NCBI RefSeq assembly: GCF_008635795.1
Contig: NZ_VWRQ01000019.1
Coordinates: 79,584 to 143,583, forward strand
From: Paenibacillus tepidiphilus
Lineage (GTDB): Bacteria; Bacillota; Bacilli; Paenibacillales; Paenibacillaceae
Reading direction: 5' to 3'
Length of the DNA stretch: 64,000 nt
A model generated the notes under the pieces. That model was not told where the DNA came from. It made no database searches and saw only the letters and a program-made list of their open reading frames with translations. This document shows positions 40,194 through 48,087 of the stretch, piece after piece. Each line of letters begins with the position of its first letter. The stretch's first letter is position 1. Made by a program: the position numbers and the translations under genes.

Positions 40194-40391
40194 ATGAGAA
40201 TGGCTATTGGTCAAATCGTTGAAATGATATATCAAGACAAGGCGGGCAAGATTACGCAGCGCAGGATCGAAGTTCTGGACATCCGTGACGGCCGGATCCG
40301 GGCAACCTGTCTGACCAGCGGCGCACCACGGGTGTTCCTGGCAGCGGGCGTTCTGGCATGGTATCCGGAACGGGGGCGGCGTCATGCCTAA
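40194..40391 (+). CDS. Small protein at the head of the SOS operon
   Basis: Protein of 65 residues with the core MAIGQIVEMIYQDKAGKITQ and RRIEVLDIRDGRIRATCL, similar in pattern to the small WYL-like/SH3-like proteins that precede Y-family polymerases in Firmicutes. GGTGGAGG lies upstream of the ATG at 40194. Overlaps the polymerase start by eight bases. Function unknown; it may regulate or bind the polymerase. Confidence 0.8.
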   Translation: MRMAIGQIVEMIYQDKAGKITQRRIEVLDIRDGRIRATCLTSGAPRVFLAAGVLAWYPERGRRHA

Positions 40392-41643
40392 GGAGCGGAT
40401 TATTCTGCTTTCGGACTGCCAGTCCTTTTATGCAAGCGTCGAGAAGGCGGCCCATCCCGAATATAAAGATAAGCCTGTGGCCGTGGGCGACCCGGCGCGG
40501 ATGAACGGAATTGTGCTGGCGGCCTGCCCCATTGCCAAAGCCCGCGGGGTAACCACGGCCTCCCGTGTAGGCGAAGCACTGACGAAATGCCCCGAGCTTG
40601 TCGTCATCCGGCCGCGGATGGGGACGTACATTAAGGTGTCGCTGCTGATCTCGCAGATCTACCGCAGTTACACGGATCTGGTCGAGCCGTTCAGCATCGA
40701 CGAGCAGTTTCTCGATGTGACAGGTTCGCTGGGCTGTTTCGGGGAAGATGTGCCGGGCATTATCCGCTCCATCCAGGAGCATGTCCTGTTATCCACCGGA
40801 GTCTGGACCCGGGTAGGAATCGGGCCGACCAAAATTCTGGCCAAAATGGCCAACAACTTCGCCAAGAAACAGAAGGACGGCATTTTCAGGCTGGATCACG
40901 ACAATATTGACAAGGAGCTTTGGCCGTTGCCGGTGCATGACATGTTTATGGTGGCCAACCGGATGTCGCGGAATTTTTATCATATGGGAATTACCACGAT
41001 CGGGGATATTGCCCGGATGGAGCTGGGGGAGCTTAAACGGAGAATGCGCACAACGATGGGCAGGCAAAGCGATATCCAGGCGGAGTATTACTGGCAGACG
41101 GCCCGCGGCATCGATCCCAGCCCGGTAGTGACCGGGATGCGGCACCAGATAAAATCGGTCGGTCACGGCAAAGCGCTGCGCTGGAACCTGTACACCCGGC
41201 TGGCGGAGATCGAAGTCGTGCTGCTGGAGCTGGTGATCGAGGTGTGTCAGCGGGCGCGGCGTTACCGGTATATGGGATCTGTTGTATCTATTGCGGTGTC
41301 GGAGACAGACGGCCATAAATCGAACTCGTATACCCGGCAAATGACGCTGCCCGAGCCCTCGGCGCTGACGCATGAGATAGCGGCGGCGGCTTACCGCCTT
41401 TTTGTGGAGAATTGGACCGGAATGCCTTTAAGCCGTTTAGCCATATCCATCTCCCAGCTGAGCGATGACCGCGTTATGCAGCTCACGTTGTTTGAAGACC
41501 GTGTCCGCACGTACAACAGGGAACAGGCCGTTGACCAGATCAAGACGAGATACGGCAGCCGGGCGCTGATCCGGGCGTCCTCGCTTCTGGAATCGGCGGT
41601 CGCCCTGGAGCGGGCGGAACAGATCGGGGGACATTATAAATGA
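40384..41643 (+). CDS. Y-family DNA polymerase (UvrX/DinB-like)
   Basis: Translesion polymerase of 419 residues. Catalytic acidic residues are visible in LLSDCQSFYASVEKA (Asp 11) and FSIDEQFLDV (Asp 106, Glu 107). The fold continues with the helix-hairpin-helix (ITTIGDIARMELGELKRRMR) and a little-finger domain. It belongs to the UmuC/UvrX-like group rather than housekeeping DinB. It would copy past damaged bases at the cost of errors, and the two LexA boxes predict DNA-damage induction. The stop overlaps the next gene by four bases. Confidence 0.93.
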   Translation: MPKERIILLSDCQSFYASVEKAAHPEYKDKPVAVGDPARMNGIVLAACPIAKARGVTTASRVGEALTKCPELVVIRPRMGTYIKVSLLISQIYRSYTDLVEPFSIDEQFLDVTGSLGCFGEDVPGIIRSIQEHVLLSTGVWTRVGIGPTKILAKMANNFAKKQKDGIFRLDHDNIDKELWPLPVHDMFMVANRMSRNFYHMGITTIGDIARMELGELKRRMRTTMGRQSDIQAEYYWQTARGIDPSPVVTGMRHQIKSVGHGKALRWNLYTRLAEIEVVLLELVIEVCQRARRYRYMGSVVSIAVSETDGHKSNSYTRQMTLPEPSALTHEIAAAAYRLFVENWTGMPLSRLAISISQLSDDRVMQLTLFEDRVRTYNREQAVDQIKTRYGSRALIRASSLLESAVALERAEQIGGHYK

Positions 41644-42137
41644 GCAAACTAAGCGGCAATGAGCGCTGGAAGACCAAGATGGTCCTGACCGATCATGTTG
41701 ACCAATACGAACAGAGAGAACAGCAGCAGGAACGGAAGCCGGACGGCGGCGGGGGAGCTCTGCTCTCCAATGCCGAACGGACGATGGTCCGGGATTTGAT
41801 TCTATTGCCTTACATAGATGAGATCGTCAGTAAGAGCATTAAAGAAATTGAACGCTCGGGCAACGTGCTTGCGCGCATGTACTTAATGACCGGCTGGTAC
41901 ATCCAGAACCGTATTTCCAGAGACACCTGGGAGCTGCAGAAGGAGCTGAAGCAGCGCAATATCCGTTTCTGGGCGGATGAGCAGGATGATTTCATTTCTT
42001 ATTACAAAATCTTCTTCCGGGGCTACGAGGAGCAGTTTGGGCTGACCCGCGACGTGATGCGCACAGAGATCAGCCTGCGGCTGACCCGGTATTCCTCGGA
42101 GCTGGGGGCGGCGCTGAAGGAGCTGGTCAAGAAGTGA
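41640..42137 (+). CDS. YolD-like protein
   Basis: Protein of 165 residues. The N-terminal GNERWKTKMVLTDHVDQYE resembles YolD (PF08863), a small partner of UvrX-type polymerases; the rest (about 45-165) is a helical domain without recognised family. Starts with ATGA overlap at the polymerase stop, so it is the third SOS-operon gene. An accessory or regulatory role for the polymerase is likely from context. Confidence 0.75.
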   Translation: MSKLSGNERWKTKMVLTDHVDQYEQREQQQERKPDGGGGALLSNAERTMVRDLILLPYIDEIVSKSIKEIERSGNVLARMYLMTGWYIQNRISRDTWELQKELKQRNIRFWADEQDDFISYYKIFFRGYEEQFGLTRDVMRTEISLRLTRYSSELGAALKELVKK

Positions 42138-42192
42138 GCGAAGCTTTCGATGGAACGGAAGGCACTTCTCCAAGGAACAAGCAAACCTGAGC

Positions 42193-42462
42193 TCATGGAA
42201 CTAACTTTGTCATCCAGGGAAAAAGGACGTCCAGAATATTCATCCCATAATAAATAGTCACCGCGCCCAGGATTAATCCGAATACTCCGCCCACCCGGAA
42301 CAGGTTTCGGGCCGTTGGCGTGTTGTCGTTGAGAGTAACCGTTTGCCGGGAATATCTTTTTTGCAGCACAATTTTTTTGCCGAACAAGAAGCGGATGGAC
42401 TGGAAGATGATTCCCGCTCCAAGGAGGCGGACGAATATATCCTTTATAACGTCAATGTTCAT
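42193..42462 (-). CDS. Small two-helix membrane protein
   Basis: Protein of 89 residues with two hydrophobic segments (about 10-28 and 57-78) separated by a basic loop (KKIVLQKRYSRQTVTLNDN). AGGGTGA precedes the ATG and lies in the 3' end of the 35-residue gene upstream on the same strand. No family recognised. Probably a two-gene unit with that peptide. Confidence 0.7.
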   Translation of the reverse strand: MNIDVIKDIFVRLLGAGIIFQSIRFLFGKKIVLQKRYSRQTVTLNDNTPTARNLFRVGGVFGLILGAVTIYYGMNILDVLFPWMTKLVP

Positions 42463-42473
42463 AGGCTCACCCT

Positions 42474-42581
42474 TTACTTGAAAAGTTGAATGATCAGCAC
42501 GGTGACAAGGAAAACAAGAAGGTACAGCATATATCCCTTGATGCTTTTAGGTTTTGGACCCAGGTTGAAATGTCTTCTCAT
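42474..42581 (-). CDS. 35-residue membrane peptide
   Basis: Tiny gene: MRRHFNLGPKPKSIKG, then one hydrophobic helix YMLYLLVFLVTVLIIQLF and a terminal Lys. The ribosome site GGAGGTGA is strong and 5 nt from the ATG. Its stop lies 12 bases before the 89-residue gene, so the two are probably co-transcribed. Confidence 0.65.
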   Translation of the reverse strand: MRRHFNLGPKPKSIKGYMLYLLVFLVTVLIIQLFK

Positions 42582-42726
42582 TAAGATCACCTCCAGGGTT
42601 TAACAAATATTACCCGGAGACAAAGGGGTTACTCAGCAATTTTCTATAATTTTGCAGCCTGGAAGGCAGCGGCGCTGCCGAATTCCAACTGGAAAATGCG
42701 CTTGGAATCCGGGAGCTGGCAGCGTT

Positions 42727-42913
42727 TGGTCCGTTTGCCCATGTGGCAGTCCGTTGTGGTCGTTTTTTCAGCCACAGTTGGTCCATTTGTCCTCGTGGCA
42801 GCTCATTGTGGTCGTTTTTTCATACACATATGGTCCGTTTGCCCACGTGGCAGCTCATTGTGGTCGGTTTTTCATACACGTTTGGTCCGTTTGCCCACGC
42901 GGCAGCTCATTGT
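42727..42913 (+). repeat. 52-bp tandem repeat array, left part
   Basis: Units begin TGGTCCRTTT at 42727, 42779, 42831 and 42883, an exact 52-bp period; they continue GCCCACGTGGCAGCTCATTG and then a T-rich part. The fourth unit is cut by the insertion element after about 31 bases. Confidence 0.9.
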
Positions 42914-42989
42914 CTCCACAGCCCCCTAATTAAGTTGGAGTCCTCCCCCACGAAAATGTAGACTTAATACATGGAGGAGGATGAGCTTA

Positions 42990-43304
42990 ATGGGAAAAAT
43001 GTCCGCACAGAGAGAAAAGGCTGCACAAGAGGTCTTGTCTGGCATTAAAGCAGCCGTTGTTGCCAGAAAATATGGTGTTACTCCGGGTACGGTGAACCAA
43101 TGGGTGCGGGATTATCGTGAACAGCATGGCGAACAAGATCATCCCTATCCCCAGGAGCAGGCTGAAGAACTGAAGCGGCTTCTGGAGGTCGAACAGAAAT
43201 ACGAGAAGGCCGTCAAGATGCTGGGAGAAAAGGATCTAGAGATCGAGATTCTGCGTGAACTGCTAAAAAAGCCGACCCCTGCTTATCCGAAAAATTCAAG
43301 ATAG
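42990..43304 (+). CDS. IS3-family transposase OrfA
   Basis: DNA-binding protein of 104 residues from the ATG at 42990 (GGAGGAGG at 9 nt; an ATG at 42981 is too close). It has a helix-turn-helix (AAVVARKYGVTPGTVNQWVRDY) and a leucine-zipper-like coiled coil (LLEVEQKYEKAVKMLGEKDLE) for binding the element ends. A frameshift near its end can fuse it to OrfB. Confidence 0.93.
   Translation: MGKMSAQREKAAQEVLSGIKAAVVARKYGVTPGTVNQWVRDYREQHGEQDHPYPQEQAEELKRLLEVEQKYEKAVKMLGEKDLEIEILRELLKKPTPAYPKNSR
43265..43271 (+). other. Programmed -1 frameshift site
   Basis: Heptamer A AAA AAG in the orfA frame (CTA AAA AAG). After slipping back one base the frame is open into orfB, giving the OrfAB transposase. 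Confidence 0.85.
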
Positions 43305-43309
43305 CCGAG

Positions 43310-44242
43310 ATGTTCATTAAGCAGGGGAATTCAGCAGCCCTTGTGCTGCGTATTATTGGGCTGTCGGAGTCCACGTACTATGACCGCATGAAGCGCATGT
43401 CGCAGTCCCCACAGGCGGCTCAAGGTGGACGCGGGAGACCCGTTCCGGGTTACTCCCTTACGGAGTCCGGGGAGAAGATTAGCGACGAGCAAATCCAGGA
43501 ATGGCTGCTGGAACTGGTCTCTGGAGAAGAGCACGTGTACGGTTACAAACTGCTTGCGGAATGCTTGTGGAACCAGTACAGGTTGAAGCTGAATCATAAG
43601 AAGAGCTACCGGCTGTGTAAGGCGCTGGATATCTTACAGCCCCAGCGTCAGAAGCGCTTCAAGCATCCTCGGAAACTTCCGGAGAACCGGGTCATTACAG
43701 GGCCTAACCAGCTCTGGCAGATGGACATTAAATATGGATACGTTGCGGGTCGCGACAGGCATTTCTTCGTACTGAGCATTATTGATGTATTTACCCGAGT
43801 CATCGTCGGCTACCACAGAGGATCGTCGTGCGAGGCCAAGCATGCCTGTCAGACGCTTTGGAGAGCCATGGACCATTACTGCACGAATCCTAGCGAACGC
43901 CCTGTGATACGAACCGACAATGGACCACAGTTCGTAAGCCACCTTTTTGGAGACATGTGTGAAAGCTCAGCGATGACACACGAACGCATTCCGCCACGAA
44001 CGCCGGATCTAAACGCATTTATTGAATCCTTCCACAGCAATTTGGAGAGAGATCTGTTCGGCAAGGAAGAATTCGCAACGTTCGAAGAGGCCTATGAAGC
44101 CGTAGACCGTTACATGGATTTCTACAACAACCGCAGAATGCATACGAGCCTTCGCAGAATGCCGCCGGTTAAATTTTTGGAATGGGTCATGAGCCTGGAA
44201 GACCGGTCCGAATTCTTCTGGCCAAGGAAAAAAGCGAAATAA
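43310..44242 (+). CDS. IS3-family transposase OrfB (DDE)
   Basis: Catalytic part of 310 residues with an HTH_21-like N-terminus and an rve integrase core. DDE residues are in WQMDIKYG, RTDNGPQF and AFIESFHSN; the C-terminal FYNNRRMHTSLRRMPP is typical. Intact reading frame, so the element may still be active. Confidence 0.95.
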   Translation: MFIKQGNSAALVLRIIGLSESTYYDRMKRMSQSPQAAQGGRGRPVPGYSLTESGEKISDEQIQEWLLELVSGEEHVYGYKLLAECLWNQYRLKLNHKKSYRLCKALDILQPQRQKRFKHPRKLPENRVITGPNQLWQMDIKYGYVAGRDRHFFVLSIIDVFTRVIVGYHRGSSCEAKHACQTLWRAMDHYCTNPSERPVIRTDNGPQFVSHLFGDMCESSAMTHERIPPRTPDLNAFIESFHSNLERDLFGKEEFATFEEAYEAVDRYMDFYNNRRMHTSLRRMPPVKFLEWVMSLEDRSEFFWPRKKAK

Positions 44243-44305
44243 AGAGCATGTCTACGGCAAGATTCGATTTTATACGGAGGACTCCGGAATTAGGGGGTCG
44301 CACCG

Positions 44306-44433
44306 TTGTGGTCGTTTTTTCATACACGTTTGGTCCGTTTGCCCACGCGGCAGCTCATTGTGGTCGGTTTTTCGTACACAGTTGGTCCATTTGCCCATGT
44401 GGCAGCTCATTGTGGTCGGTTTGTCGCCTACAA
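44306..44433 (+). repeat. 52-bp tandem repeat array, right part
   Basis: Continues the interrupted unit, then units begin at 44331 and 44383 (52-bp period), with a degenerate start at about 44434. Confidence 0.88.
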
Positions 44434-44525
44434 TGGCCTGTTTACCTGGTGCTCCGGGCAAGGGACCGCGAGGCCAGTTCTACGGCTGCAACGGCCTTCC
44501 GAAATGCCGGCACACCAACCCTGCT
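44433..44525 (+). pseudogene. Possible remnant of a topoisomerase-type zinc-finger protein
   Basis: One frame reads GKGPRGQFYGCNGLPKCRHT, close to the second half of the C4 zinc finger of topoisomerase I-like proteins. The first Cys pair is missing and the upstream sequence is the tandem repeat, so this looks like the tail of a lost gene. Chance resemblance is possible. Confidence 0.35.
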
Positions 44526-44620
44526 GCAAGCGGTGTAGCCTGCACCGGCTTGCTGAACTTCTCAAGAGCAAGAAACGCACCCCGAAAGGGGCGCGTCCAG
44601 GCAGAGCTACTTTTGAATGT

Positions 44621-45643
44621 TCATGTACTTCCTTCTTTGGCTCTCGCAAGAATGATAATCGTCGCCACAATACAAAGCGTGCCCAGCCATTCCGCAAGTC
44701 CGAACCGTACATGGAGCCATGCTACGGAGATGACCGCAGCGGACAGGGGCTCGACCGAAGCCAGCAGGCTGACCTCGGAGACGGGCAGATTCCTGGTGCT
44801 CTCCATGTAGCAGTAGAAGGCGATGATCGTCCCGAAAATGACGACGAATGCTACGGCAACCAGGGAGCCAGGGGACCATTTCCCTTCAAAGTGCCAAGGG
44901 GGATGAATCAGGCTGGAGAAAATCCCGCCGATCAGCATGCCCCAGCCCACGACGATCAGGGAGCTCCACCTGGCCAGCAGCCGGAGAGGCTGCAAGGTGT
45001 AGAACGCCAGTGCGAAAGCGGAAGCGATGCCCCAGAACACCGCCTGGCCGGAAATGGCGAGGGAGCCTATCCTTCCTCCGGTGGCCAGCAAGACCGTGCC
45101 CAGCACGGCAATCGCCACCGAGACGATTACGGCAGCTCCCGGAAGGCGTCTGGAGCGCAGCGCCAGATAGCAGGTGATCAGCGCAGGAGCCAGATATTGC
45201 AGTACCGTCGCAGTGGCGGCGTTGCCATGCTGAATGGCGGCGAAATAGGTATATTGGGTGGCCAGCATGCCCGGTATGCCAAAGAGAAGGATGCTGATGC
45301 GGTCAGATTTATTGGTCCAGATGCCCCAGATCTGTGTGCGATCCTGTTTATAGGCGATGCCCAGCAGGACAAGACCTCCCAGCAATAACCGGACGACGGT
45401 GAGCCATCCGCTGCTGAACCCCCGTTCCTGAAACAAATATTGGGCGGCTGTGCCCGAGACTCCCCACAATGCGGCGCCTGTAAGCACCAGGGCAATTCCC
45501 TTGCCTCTTGTCGATGAAGTCCTTGACGATGATGTGCCAGAAGCTAATGTGCCTGAAGCTGATGCGCTGGACGGTGAACCATTTGACGATGACATGGGTG
45601 ATGCTGCTGTGGCTGACTGACCGGCGTTCAATGTACTCCCCAC
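44621..45643 (-). CDS. EamA-family (DMT) transporter
   Basis: Membrane protein of up to 340 residues with ten predicted helices in two EamA repeats; typical opening GIALVLTGAALWGVSGTAAQYLF. Probable metabolite exporter of unknown substrate. The first 45 or so residues are a Ser/Ala/Thr-rich low-complexity tail encoded by repetitive DNA and missing in most relatives. Start uncertain: GTG at 45643, a TTG four codons later with GGGGAG nearby, or an ATG at about residue 17. Divergent from an AraC-type regulator that is a likely controller. Confidence 0.85.
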   Translation of the reverse strand: MGSTLNAGQSATAASPMSSSNGSPSSASASGTLASGTSSSRTSSTRGKGIALVLTGAALWGVSGTAAQYLFQERGFSSGWLTVVRLLLGGLVLLGIAYKQDRTQIWGIWTNKSDRISILLFGIPGMLATQYTYFAAIQHGNAATATVLQYLAPALITCYLALRSRRLPGAAVIVSVAIAVLGTVLLATGGRIGSLAISGQAVFWGIASAFALAFYTLQPLRLLARWSSLIVVGWGMLIGGIFSSLIHPPWHFEGKWSPGSLVAVAFVVIFGTIIAFYCYMESTRNLPVSEVSLLASVEPLSAAVISVAWLHVRFGLAEWLGTLCIVATIIILARAKEGST

Positions 45644-45750
45644 TTCCCGATAACTATAAATATTGTGATATATTAAGTCATATTAAGCGCAAATCCGGCT
45701 CAGGAATATCAGAATCGGATGCAAAAATAACAATATATTGAGGGTAGAGG

Positions 45751-46635
45751 ATGCAGGTTACAGATTTTAGAAGGGACCGGAATTTAAAGGAATTGACGGA
45801 GCACCGGACCGTTGTTCTGCCGGTTGCCTGTTACGAAACCACCATTACCGAGAATATCCACCGGTATATCCCGCTGCATTGGCATGACGAAATCCAATTT
45901 GTGCTGGTGACCCAAGGGGAAGCCTTCTTCCAGGTCAATGAAGAGAAGACGATGGTCAGGGCGGGGGAAGGGCTTTTTATCAACAGCGGCTGTCTGCATC
46001 TGGCGGAAGACCTCCATGACTCCGGGTGTGTGTACATTTGTCTCAATGTGGCTCCGGAATTTGTGCTGCCGCGTGAACTTTATACCGCGTACGTCTATCC
46101 CTATGTCCAGGCTACGAGCCTGCCCTACATATTTTTAAATCCGCAGAAGGAATGGGGGGCGAGCATCGTTGACGCCGTACGGAGCATTTACCGGCTGGTC
46201 TCCGGGCAGCCGCTTATGTACGAGATTGATATTATGCAACAGCTGGCCTGTATCTGGAAGAACTTGATCGCGGGCGGCTTTCCGCTGGAGTATAAGCAGG
46301 AGGAAAGACTGAAGAGCGAACGGATGAAGCGCATGCTGAACTATGTTCATCTGCATTATGCCGAGAAGATCAGTCTGGAGGATATTGCGCGGGCGGGTCA
46401 GCTGAGCCGTTCAGAGTGCTGCCGGTATTTCAAAAAAATGCTGCACCAGTCGCCGCTGAGCTATGTGATCGATTACCGCATTCAGCGGAGCCTGCTCCTG
46501 CTGAGGCAACCGGACGCCAATGTCACCGACGTAGCCTATCTGGTGGGATTCAACAGTACCAGCTATTTTATTGATGTATTCCGCAAGGTGCGGGGGGTAA
46601 CGCCGCTGGCCTACAAAAAAAACTGGAGCAGCTGA
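45751..46635 (+). CDS. AraC-family transcriptional regulator
   Basis: Regulator of 294 residues: a cupin-like sensor domain (HWHDEIQFVLVTQGEAFFQVNEE, about 43-130) and two helix-turn-helix units at the C-terminus (EKISLEDIARAGQLSRSECCRYF and VTDVAYLVGFNSTSYFIDVFRK). Divergent from the EamA transporter gene with about 110 bases between, a common regulator/exporter layout. The inducer is unknown. Confidence 0.92.
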   Translation: MQVTDFRRDRNLKELTEHRTVVLPVACYETTITENIHRYIPLHWHDEIQFVLVTQGEAFFQVNEEKTMVRAGEGLFINSGCLHLAEDLHDSGCVYICLNVAPEFVLPRELYTAYVYPYVQATSLPYIFLNPQKEWGASIVDAVRSIYRLVSGQPLMYEIDIMQQLACIWKNLIAGGFPLEYKQEERLKSERMKRMLNYVHLHYAEKISLEDIARAGQLSRSECCRYFKKMLHQSPLSYVIDYRIQRSLLLLRQPDANVTDVAYLVGFNSTSYFIDVFRKVRGVTPLAYKKNWSS

Positions 46636-46672
46636 GAAGACTTCTACTATAATCAGCCTTAAGAGGTGGCTT

Positions 46673-47494
46673 ATGAACAGCAAGATGATTTTTTGCGATA
46701 CGGAAGAGACTGTGATGCTGCCGCTGTATGCGACGACAATCGGCTATTGGGAGCATCAGGTGGAGACGGACCGGCCGGAAGGATTCCCGGATTACCAGAT
46801 CCATCAGATTCACTCAGGCAAAGGGGAGCTGCGCATCAAGGACAAGCATTATGCGGTCGGTCCGGGCGAAGTCTTCGTGACGTTCCCGCATGTGCCCCAT
46901 ATCTATACGCCGCATAGCCGGGAGTGGGAGCTCTCCTGGATTTCTTTTGACGGGCGGGAAGCCGCCGGGATGCTGGCCTTTTCCGGAATCCGCGAATCCG
47001 GCACGGCCACGCTGCGCGGCGGACAACTGCTCGGCTCGCTGCTGGAGATGCTGAACCTTCCGGACGGCAATGAAGCCGGAGTCAATCTGGAGCGTTCCCG
47101 TCTGCTGTATGCCATGCTGCTGGAGCTGAAGCGGAATCTGCTGCCGGCGGCAAGCGGGGAGAACGATCTGGAGCGGCTGCGGCCGGTGCTGGAATATATC
47201 GACGCCCATCTGCACCGGCCGCTGCAGCTGAAGGAGCTGGCGGAGGTCGGCGGCGTATCGCCGCAGTATTTGTGCCGCCAGTTCAGCCGAACGATCCATG
47301 AGCGGCCGGTTACTTACATCAACAAGCAGCGCATCAACCGGAGCAAGCAGCTGCTGTACAACGAACGCGGCAAAAAAATCCATGAAATCTCCCGGCTGGC
47401 CGGCTTCGAGAACGTCAGCTATTTCTGCGCCGTATTCAAGCGGGTTACCGGGATGACGCCGGAGCAGTTCAAGCGGCTGCACGGTCTGGATTAA
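46673..47494 (+). CDS. AraC-family transcriptional regulator
   Basis: Regulator of 273 residues with an AraC-type beta-barrel sensor (YQIHQIHSGKGELRIKDKHY) and C-terminal double helix-turn-helix (LQLKELAEVGGVSPQYLCRQF; IHEISRLAGFENVSYFCAVFKR). The sensor type is common among regulators of sugar use. AGAGGTGG precedes the ATG. It lies 37 bases after the previous regulator but need not be co-regulated. Confidence 0.92.
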   Translation: MNSKMIFCDTEETVMLPLYATTIGYWEHQVETDRPEGFPDYQIHQIHSGKGELRIKDKHYAVGPGEVFVTFPHVPHIYTPHSREWELSWISFDGREAAGMLAFSGIRESGTATLRGGQLLGSLLEMLNLPDGNEAGVNLERSRLLYAMLLELKRNLLPAASGENDLERLRPVLEYIDAHLHRPLQLKELAEVGGVSPQYLCRQFSRTIHERPVTYINKQRINRSKQLLYNERGKKIHEISRLAGFENVSYFCAVFKRVTGMTPEQFKRLHGLD

Positions 47495-47517
47495 CAGCGG
47501 AAGAAGGGAGGATCATC

Positions 47518-48087
47518 ATACATACAGGAACACAAAGACTCGAAACGCAGCGGCTGGTCTTGCGGCCATTCCTGCAGGAGGACGCCGAAAGCATGTATGC
47601 CTACTGGATCAGCGATCCGTTGGTACAGGAGGATTACGGTGAGCCTGCTTACCGCTCCATAGCTGAAGTGAACGCCCTGCTGGAGAAGTGGATGGCTTCT
47701 TATGAGCGGGCGGACTTTTACCGCTGGGCCATTGTGCTGAAGGACAGCGGAGACTGTATCGGGCAGATCGCCTTCTGCAGTGTGGATACCGCCCACCGTT
47801 ACGCTGATCTGGAGTACTGTATCGACGCCGCCAGCCAGAATCAGGGGTACGCCGCTGAAGCACTGGAGGCGGTTATCCATTACACCTTCACCCATACCGG
47901 AATTCACCGGCTGCAGGCGTTTCATCGGGGCAGGAACGCAAGCTCAGGGCGGGTGCTCCGCAAATCGTCCATGAAATATGAAGGTACGCTGAGACAGAGC
48001 TTCTATTACGCCGACAGCGGCGAATATGATGACCGGATTTACTATGGAATCACTAAAGGTGAATATTCAGGGGATCTCCATAGATAA
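47518..48087 (+). CDS. GNAT acetyltransferase with probable non-standard start
   Basis: RimJ-like N-acetyltransferase with the acetyl-CoA segment AASQNQGYAAEALEAVIHYTF and the C-terminal NASSGRVLRKSSMKYEGTLRQ. The family-typical N-terminus (QRLETQRLVLRPF) is encoded upstream of the first TTG (47560). Reading back, the best-placed start after GGGAGG (47506-47511) is ATA at 47518, with no ATG/GTG/TTG in frame before 47560. Either a rare ATA/ATC start is used, or translation begins at CTG 47554 or TTG 47560 with a truncated N-terminus. The 3' end overlaps the convergent kinase gene by 35 bases. Confidence 0.75.
   Translation: MHTGTQRLETQRLVLRPFLQEDAESMYAYWISDPLVQEDYGEPAYRSIAEVNALLEKWMASYERADFYRWAIVLKDSGDCIGQIAFCSVDTAHRYADLEYCIDAASQNQGYAAEALEAVIHYTFTHTGIHRLQAFHRGRNASSGRVLRKSSMKYEGTLRQSFYYADSGEYDDRIYYGITKGEYSGDLHR

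Larger units (their letters stand above)
42914..44305 (+). mobile_element. IS3-family insertion sequence
   Basis: About 1.39 kb carrying orfA and orfB with a -1 frameshift signal. Near the ends CCCCCTAATT plus GGAGTCCTCC is inverted: left from 42922, right ending at 44297, each eight bases inside the proposed boundary. The repeat unit resumes in phase at 44305/44306, consistent with a 4-bp TTGT target duplication (42910-42913 and 44306-44309). Ends are accurate to about 10 bases. Confidence 0.85.

Noticed and set aside
42652..42961. Overlapping short frames and a CRISPR-like look in the 52-bp array
   Set aside because: All three frames are open because the unit has few stops. Units are direct copies without unique spacers, so it is not a CRISPR array.
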